From assembly GCF_000418325.1 (NCBI RefSeq), contig NC_021658.1:1674001-1738000 (forward strand): a DNA stretch of 64,000 nt. The letters are read 5' to 3'. Each line of letters begins with the position of its first letter. Within the stretch, counting starts at the first letter, position 1. Shown in pieces: positions 59,901-64,000 of the stretch. Source of the stretch: Sorangium cellulosum So0157-2 (GTDB taxonomy: Bacteria; Myxococcota_A; Polyangia; Polyangiales; Polyangiaceae). The notes under the pieces are model-generated. The model saw nothing but the letters and a program-made list of their open reading frames with translations, did not search any database and was not told the origin of the DNA. A program made the translations under genes and the position numbers.

Positions 59901-61126
59901 GCCGCGCGTCGCCGCGGCCGTCCGACGCCCCGGCGCCGTCCAGCAGGCGGTCGGGGTCGCCGTTCGCCGAGCCGATCGCCCCGCGCCGGTCGACCGTGCC
60001 GCCCCCGTCCGGCGCGCCGGACGGCCGCGGCGCGCCGCTCCCGGGCCCGGCGGCGCCCTTCGATCCGCGCGCGGCCGGCGGCGATCCGGGCGGCGCGCCC
60101 CGCGGCGCGGAGCCGAGGGTCCCGAAGCAGCCCCTCGCGCCGGCGTTCGCCGGGGCCCGCGCGCAGCCGCCGATGCAGCAGGCGCCCACCGTCAAGATGG
60201 CGGCCGTCGGCGCGGAGGGCAGGGCCGCGCGGGCGGGGCGGACCGAGGCGGCGTCGCCGCTCGCGCCCCCGCGCGCGCCGGAGCCCGCGAGGCCGCAGGC
60301 GGGCGCCGCGCCCGCCTCCGATCTCCCGCCGCCGCCGCGCGCCGCGCTGAGCCCCGAGCTGCTCGCGCGCCGCGCCGAGATCGAGGCGCGCGCCGCCGCG
60401 ATCGACGGCGAGAGCTTCTTCCAGATGCTCGGCGTCGCGGACGACGTCCCCCCGGAGCGCGTGCAGAGCGCCTATTTCGCGCTCGCCAAGCAGTGGCACC
60501 CCGACCGGACGCCGCCGGAGCTCCAGGACGTCAAGCCGCTCGTCGCGCGCGTGTTCGCCCGCATCAGCGAGGCCTACCAGACGCTGAGCGACCCCAAGCG
60601 GCGCGCCGAGTACCTGCAGGGGCCGAAGGAGGCCGCGCCCCCCGCGGAGGACGAGGAGAAGATCGCCCGCGTCGTCGACGCCGCGCTCGAGTTCCAGAAG
60701 GCCGAGATCCTGCTCAAGAAGAACGACCTCGCCGGCGCCGAGACGCGCGCGCGCCGCGCGCTGAACGCCGACCCGGAGCAGCCGGAGTACATGACGCTGC
60801 TCGTCTGGATCCAGGCGCAGCGGCGCGGCGAGCCGCCCGCGCTCGCGGAGGGGGCCACGAGCGCGCACTACGACGACCTGATCCAGACGCTGGACGTCGT
60901 CCTGCGGAAGGAGCCCCGCTACGAGCGCGCGCTCTTCTACCGCGGCATGCTCCTCAAGCGCTCGGGGCGGATCGACCGCGCGATCCGCGATTTCCGCCTC
61001 GCGGCGGAGATCAACCCGAAGAACCTCGACGCGATCCGCGAGGTGCGCGTGCAGGAGATGCGCAGCCGCACGACCAACGACCCGACGCCCGCCGGCGGCC
61101 TCCTCGGCAAGTTCTGGAAGCGCTGA
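56924..61126 (+). CDS. HD-like/DUF4388/J-domain/TPR fusion protein
   Basis: The 1400-residue protein starts at GTG 56924, overlapping the kinase stop. Residues about 150-330 resemble an HD-GYP-type fold, but the LHDIGK motif reads LLFDIA, so metal binding is probably lost (NHDDAGRAV is kept). A Pro-rich linker follows. Residues about 700-850 match DUF4388/PATAN (PLVHLLVYMLDRRLTGTACF, GIFFSDGVPAKIW). After another linker, a J domain (about 1163-1230) has the HPD needed to stimulate Hsp70 (QWHPDRTPP), then TPR-like repeats to the end (LGKFWKR). No TM segment. It is likely a cytoplasmic adaptor that links the kinase to Hsp70. Confidence 0.85.
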   Translation: MTAPQVDVISQNVSENIRREQARDLAASVVQALFRLVKLSTLHAIDNQAMVRQVEETVSLVQDFGQRSGHNVSILFTRGSVFVSGQLLKANRAVYEGALELGDILGRCGYSEIGIAKDVRASDLYALASALAEALRSARPALADRPAPRVRLRAVDEEVLRREVAVDREGDETSAIVRTYATAIVILRRFYDDLRQGRYVLRQGVKRITQRLVDLSANETPAFLGVTALRNQNHDDAGRAVNTAILSLAMARQITGDVVLLQRLSMAALLFDIARPRLTGVARSGGGGLVPQLSEQQDADVPAGTAVVLTALGLVNEPSVTRTVVAYEAHWVRRQAALGPVYRGLRQPTLQARILATARAFNDLLTPAPGEAPLSADEAIAKLEQEATDPADRAVLRLLVGALGIFPTGTLVELSTGEVALVVQTPAHPARYSQPRVRLVLDASGGPIGRALEVDLAERPRQGEPTRHIRRIVATSDDPAAASMRAHAAVQEAPQVSLRTPTIPAEPPVRSAPAPASPLANLRMPPPQPITRPSSPTLPMTNSPASRRTQPRPGDAGRGPASPPEAAPPAPVDDGGAEARMLADLPPAPSGRLSPTLRPGRTTARWPDPPQPQEPAAPADPYPPPQGVHGEESWSVQTDSDPDEVPEESARPAALRARGWGEQPSRRDPVSELPPSAMAGPIAVLSLPGEPPTAEGALARTPLVHLLVYMLDRRLTGTACFIDPQGVRHGIFFSDGVPAKIWTGTIVAPLDRVILELGLLDEATLRETLRDITKRRVLHGRLLVSRGLLDRETVFGVLREQLVRKLVALYDLPPETRYAYYDGQNLLSSYGGPELIGCEPLAVIMAGVRLHADDPLIDATLDRIQSRQLGLHVEAEMKRFQLHRDEAAVVDLLRTRRMTLAELVGAGVAQERVVRLTIYALAITRHLDLGAPGRRPVGLGAPAGSGRERSASAAPADAGQAQREPAGAAARSPRPATGSAAPAPRAARGEADGRASPRPSDAPAPSSRRSGSPFAEPIAPRRSTVPPPSGAPDGRGAPLPGPAAPFDPRAAGGDPGGAPRGAEPRVPKQPLAPAFAGARAQPPMQQAPTVKMAAVGAEGRAARAGRTEAASPLAPPRAPEPARPQAGAAPASDLPPPPRAALSPELLARRAEIEARAAAIDGESFFQMLGVADDVPPERVQSAYFALAKQWHPDRTPPELQDVKPLVARVFARISEAYQTLSDPKRRAEYLQGPKEAAPPAEDEEKIARVVDAALEFQKAEILLKKNDLAGAETRARRALNADPEQPEYMTLLVWIQAQRRGEPPALAEGATSAHYDDLIQTLDVVLRKEPRYERALFYRGMLLKRSGRIDRAIRDFRLAAEINPKNLDAIREVRVQEMRSRTTNDPTPAGGLLGKFWKR

Positions 61127-61132
61127 CGCGCG

Positions 61133-63016
61133 TCAGCGCGCCGCCGCCGGCATCGCGCCGAGCGACCGCAGCGCGCGGCAGACCGTCTCGTCGCGGCAGG
61201 GCCCCACCCGCCCCGCGTGCGCCGGCCAGGGCACCTCGCGCACGCGGTGCAGATCGCGCACGTCGGGGCCGCGCCACGGGCCGAGCGCCCGGTCCACGCG
61301 GGCCTCCCGCTCGTTCGTCGCCGGCAGCGAGAGCTGCACCTGCGGCACGATGCCGACCTTCTGCACCGGCGCGCCGTCCGGCAGCGCGTAGAGCAGCGTG
61401 GTGAGGCGCAGGACGCCGACGTGGGCGTCGTCGTCGAGGTACTCCTGGGCGCACCCCTTGCCGTAGGTGCGATCGCCGATGACCACGCCGCGCCGGTAGC
61501 TGCCGAGCGCGCCGGCGATCATCTCGGCCGCGCTCGCGGAGTCGCCGTCGACGAGCACCGCGAGCGGCCCGCTCCACCCGCGCTCCGTGGGCACGTCGGG
61601 CGAGCGCTCCACCTCGACGCCGCCGTCGCGGCGCCGCATCGGGAACAGCGGCACGCCCGGCAGGAACAGCCCCAGCGCGGCGATCGCCCCGTCGGTCGAG
61701 CCGCCGCCGTTCGCGCGCACGTCGAGCATCACGCCCCGCGTGTCGCCCTGCGCGCGCGCGCGGTGGAGCGCCGCCGCGACCCGGTCCCCGAGGTCGTCGG
61801 GCACGTCGGGGATGCTGATCACCGCGACCTTGCCGTCGCCGAACCGCACCAGATCGAGCGGCAGCTCCGCCGGCGCGGCCTCCGCGGGCTGCGGCCCGAT
61901 CGGGTGCGGCGCCACGCTCAGCTCGAGCGGCGCCGCGGCGCCGCGCCGGAGCAGCGCCACGCGCGCGGTCGTCCCGGGGCGCACGTCGGCGAGCACGGCG
62001 AGCTGCTCGGCCTGCTCGACGCTCATCCCGGAGATCGGAAGATCCTGGATCCGGATCACCACGTCGCCGTCCGCGAGCGGCGGGAGCGCGCCGCGATCGA
62101 TGCGCACCCCGATCGCGGTGCGCGTCATCTCCTGCCAGAGCCGGGCCGGCGGGTGCGCCTCGAGATCGAGATCGTAGATGGAGACCTCCTCCTCGAGCGG
62201 CGCCCAGGCGCCGTGGGCGTCCAGCTGGGGCACGTAGGCGCGCACCGCCGCCGCGATCACCGTGCGCGCCCAGCCCTCGTCGCTCATCGAGGGCGCCGCG
62301 CGCTCGCGCACGGCGTCGGCGTAGCGGGCGAGCGGCTCCCCGAAGTGCGCGCGCAGCGCGCCGACCTCCCGGCCGAGCTCGCGCGCGAGATCCCGGGCGC
62401 TCCGCGTCACCTCGCCGTCCTCGAACGGCGCCGCGGAGATCTGCGCCCACGCCTCGGCGGCCGTCGCGGGCGGGCGGGCCAGCCCGCGGCGGTAGCCCTC
62501 GTCGAAGACCCCGTCGAGCTCGTGCGACCACCGGGACAGCTCCTGGCCCACGCGCAGCGCCGCCGAGCACGGCCCGCTGCCCACGGGCGCCTGCAGATCG
62601 GCGAGGAGCGCGGCGGCCTCCCGCCGCAGCGACGCCCCCACGGGCGCGTCCGGCGCGACCGACCACAGCCCGTGCGGATCGAGCCAGTCGGAGGTCGCCT
62701 CGGCAAACTTTGCGGGATCGATGCGGAGCGGCGGGGCGGCCAGCGTGGTGCGGGCCTGGGCGACGATGGCGCGCGCCTGCTCGCAGCCGAGCGAGGTCGG
62801 CGCCCCGGTGGGCACGGCGATGCCGCGGTCGAGGGCGTTCGGGTCGCAGCCGGCGCCGTCGATCTCCTCGTCGTCCGGCGCGAGGGCGTGGAGCAGGGGC
62901 CGCGAGAGCCCGCGCCGCGCCTTCGCCGCGGGCGTCTCGGCCTCGCGCGAGAGCAAGGCGAGCGTCGCCAGGCAGGCGGCGATGCACGCGACGGAGCTCG
63001 CGACGCGTGTCCTCAC
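61133..63016 (-). CDS. S41-family (C-terminal processing) protease
   Basis: The 627-residue product has an N-terminal hydrophobic segment (VACIAACLATLALLS). Residues about 300-400 hold a PDZ-like domain (ADGDVVIRIQDLPISGMSVEQAEQL). The S41 core follows: VMLDVRANGGGSTDGAIAALG, the nucleophile in GDSASAAEMIAGAL and the Lys in RTYGKGCAQEYL, the Ser/Lys dyad of CtpA-type proteases, active in the periplasm. GTG 63016 has GGAG five bases upstream. It is convergent with the J-domain fusion, six bases away. Confidence 0.9.
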   Translation of the reverse strand: MRTRVASSVACIAACLATLALLSREAETPAAKARRGLSRPLLHALAPDDEEIDGAGCDPNALDRGIAVPTGAPTSLGCEQARAIVAQARTTLAAPPLRIDPAKFAEATSDWLDPHGLWSVAPDAPVGASLRREAAALLADLQAPVGSGPCSAALRVGQELSRWSHELDGVFDEGYRRGLARPPATAAEAWAQISAAPFEDGEVTRSARDLARELGREVGALRAHFGEPLARYADAVRERAAPSMSDEGWARTVIAAAVRAYVPQLDAHGAWAPLEEEVSIYDLDLEAHPPARLWQEMTRTAIGVRIDRGALPPLADGDVVIRIQDLPISGMSVEQAEQLAVLADVRPGTTARVALLRRGAAAPLELSVAPHPIGPQPAEAAPAELPLDLVRFGDGKVAVISIPDVPDDLGDRVAAALHRARAQGDTRGVMLDVRANGGGSTDGAIAALGLFLPGVPLFPMRRRDGGVEVERSPDVPTERGWSGPLAVLVDGDSASAAEMIAGALGSYRRGVVIGDRTYGKGCAQEYLDDDAHVGVLRLTTLLYALPDGAPVQKVGIVPQVQLSLPATNEREARVDRALGPWRGPDVRDLHRVREVPWPAHAGRVGPCRDETVCRALRSLGAMPAAAR

Positions 63017-63522
63017 TGCTCTCCGGATATCACGACGCGGGCCGCGGGGGCAGGGGCGACCGCGGTCATCGGCGCGCGCGACGCGGGGGCGAGGGCGACC
63101 GCGGTCGTCGGCGCGCGCGACGCGGGGGCGGGGGCGACCGCGGTCGTCGGCGCGCGCGACGCGGGGGCGGGGGCGACCGCGGTCGTCGGCGCGCGCGACG
63201 CGGGGGCGGGGGCGACCGCGGTCGTCGGCGCGCGCGACGCGGGGGCGGGGGCGACCGCGGTCGTCGGCGCGCGCGACGCGGGGGCGGGGGCGACCGCGGT
63301 CGTCGGCGCGCGCGACGCGGGGGCGGGGGCGACCGCGGTCGTCGGCGCGCGCGACGCGGGGGCGGGGGCGACCGCGGTCGTCGGCGCGCGCGACGCGGGG
63401 GCGGGGGCGACCGCGGTCATCGGCGCGCGCGACGCGCGGACGGCCCTGCGGGCGCTGCCCACGCCCTCCGCGCGAGCGACCCGGTCCGCGCCCGAAACCT
63501 GGACGCAACATCCCGTTCTCAT
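63013..63522 (-). CDS. Possible repeat protein coupled to the S41 protease
   Basis: A frame from ATG 63522 reads about ten copies of a 12-residue unit (RAPTTAVAPAPAS) and ends VVISGEQ with a TGA that overlaps the protease GTG (GTGA). The overlap suggests coupling. However, all three frames through the minisatellite are open and no signal peptide or ribosome binding site is evident, so this may not be a gene. Confidence 0.25.
   Translation of the reverse strand: MRTGCCVQVSGADRVARAEGVGSARRAVRASRAPMTAVAPAPASRAPTTAVAPAPASRAPTTAVAPAPASRAPTTAVAPAPASRAPTTAVAPAPASRAPTTAVAPAPASRAPTTAVAPAPASRAPTTAVAPAPASRAPTTAVALAPASRAPMTAVAPAPAARVVISGEQ
63054..63432. repeat. 36-bp GC-rich minisatellite, about 10 copies
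   Basis: Near-identical 36-bp units (GTCGGCGCGCGCGACGCGGG then a 16-base GC-rich remainder) run head to tail upstream of the protease. Edge copies differ by single bases (GTCATC for GTCGTC). The units contain no spacers, so this is not a CRISPR array. Confidence 0.95.
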
Positions 63523-63767
63523 TCGCCGCTCGCGCGCCGTGGATCTGCGCTCAGCGCCGCGCATCCGTGCTCCTCCGCTTTCCCGCAAAGCTTTCGCGTC
63601 CCTCCGGGGATCCGAACACGTTGCGCATTCCAGCGCAAAAAAAGGCGATTTCGTAAGGTTTATCCCGGCATCGCGCCTGCATCTGGCCTGGCGCCGCCCA
63701 CCGGGTTCGTACGGGTCTCTCGACCCACGTCCTCCTTGATCGGCGCGCGGCGGAGAGCAAAGAGACC

Positions 63768-64000
63768 ATGAGCACCACCTGGGATCGTGCGGCATTCTCG
63801 GCTTATCGTACAGAGCTCGCGAACTACGCCACCCTGAGCCCGGAGGCCGAGCGGGAGCTCGCGCTCCGCTGGCGCGCTGGTGACCGGGACGCGGGGCGGC
63901 GCCTCATCGAGGCGTGCCTGCCGTTCGTCATGACGATCGCGCTCGAGTACCGCCGGTGGGGGCTCCCGATGGAGGACATCGTCCAGGAGGGGAACATCGG
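63768..64000 (+). CDS. RpoH-like sigma-70 factor, N-terminal part (cut by window edge)
   Basis: The 77 visible residues read FSAYRTELANYATLSPEAERELALRW, then RRLIEACLPFVMTIALEYRRWGLPMEDIVQEGNIG, the region 1.2-2.2 pattern of primary-like sigma factors and closest by eye to RpoH (sigma-32). AGAGACC precedes the ATG and GGAG lies further upstream. The gene runs off the right edge, so region 4 cannot be checked. An A/T-rich stretch with a TTGCGC/GCGCAA inverted repeat lies at about 63620-63665. Confidence 0.8.
   Translation, partial: MSTTWDRAAFSAYRTELANYATLSPEAERELALRWRAGDRDAGRRLIEACLPFVMTIALEYRRWGLPMEDIVQEGNI

Noticed and set aside
56651..60868. 1405-residue open frame antisense to the J-domain fusion
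   Set aside because: Composition is typical of an antisense shadow and it lacks any motif.
63054..63432. Regular array that might be taken for a CRISPR
   Set aside because: Units are contiguous 36-bp copies with no variable spacers and no cas genes nearby.

Overview
This window is very GC-rich, densely coded DNA that looks like a chromosome segment of a large-genome myxobacterium (Polyangiales, Sorangium-like). That placement is an inference. It rests on seven Hanks-type Ser/Thr kinase loci in 64 kb, many TPR/PEGA/VWA/FGE-like lipoproteins, Ala/Pro-rich linkers with in-frame minisatellites, and a str-S10 ribosomal cluster embedded among signalling genes. No rRNA, tRNA, transposase, phage gene or CRISPR array was seen.

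Layout. 1-3564: a Cys-rich lipoprotein (cut by the left edge) divergent from two coupled FGE-fold lipoproteins. 3633-12197: two Ser/Thr kinases, two TPR-like lipoproteins, a YdcH-type small protein, a VWA lipoprotein and a Cys-rich lipoprotein. 12307-16309: tmk and panC, divergent from ppk1. 16466-18439: two low-complexity membrane or secreted proteins. 18757-25694: rpsL-rpsG-fusA-tuf-rpsJ-rplD-rplW-rplB-rpsS, with rplC missing and the cluster ending at a terminator after rpsS. 25791-36355 (minus): a pseudokinase-kinase protein, a second kinase, PEGA/TPR partners, an SGNH hydrolase and an SDR enzyme. 36540-42796 (plus): a kinase/cyclase-like/TPR giant, a DUF3352-like lipoprotein and a 3D-domain lipoprotein. 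42915-52501 (minus): a long signalling run of TM protein, kinase, small protein, sigma-70 factor, TPR/PEGA protein, Gly-rich lipoprotein, CxxC protein, PP2C phosphatase, small protein and PEGA lipoprotein. 53015-61126 (plus): a helical protein, a kinase with a repeat tail, and a coupled HD-like/DUF4388/J-domain/TPR fusion. 61133-64000: an S41 protease, a 36-bp minisatellite and the start of an RpoH-like sigma factor.

The genes suggest envelope-linked Ser/Thr phosphorylation modules. The kinases sit in tight or overlapping operons with PEGA, TPR, sigma-factor and PP2C partners. The ribosomal cluster is intact and Shine-Dalgarno driven, whereas several neighbouring genes appear to be read from leaderless mRNAs, with a TANNNT box 6-7 nt before the start codon.

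Eight places in seven genes show a clean change of reading frame by one base. These are annotated as single frameshifted genes. They may be residual assembly indels or real mutations, and the sequence alone cannot decide.
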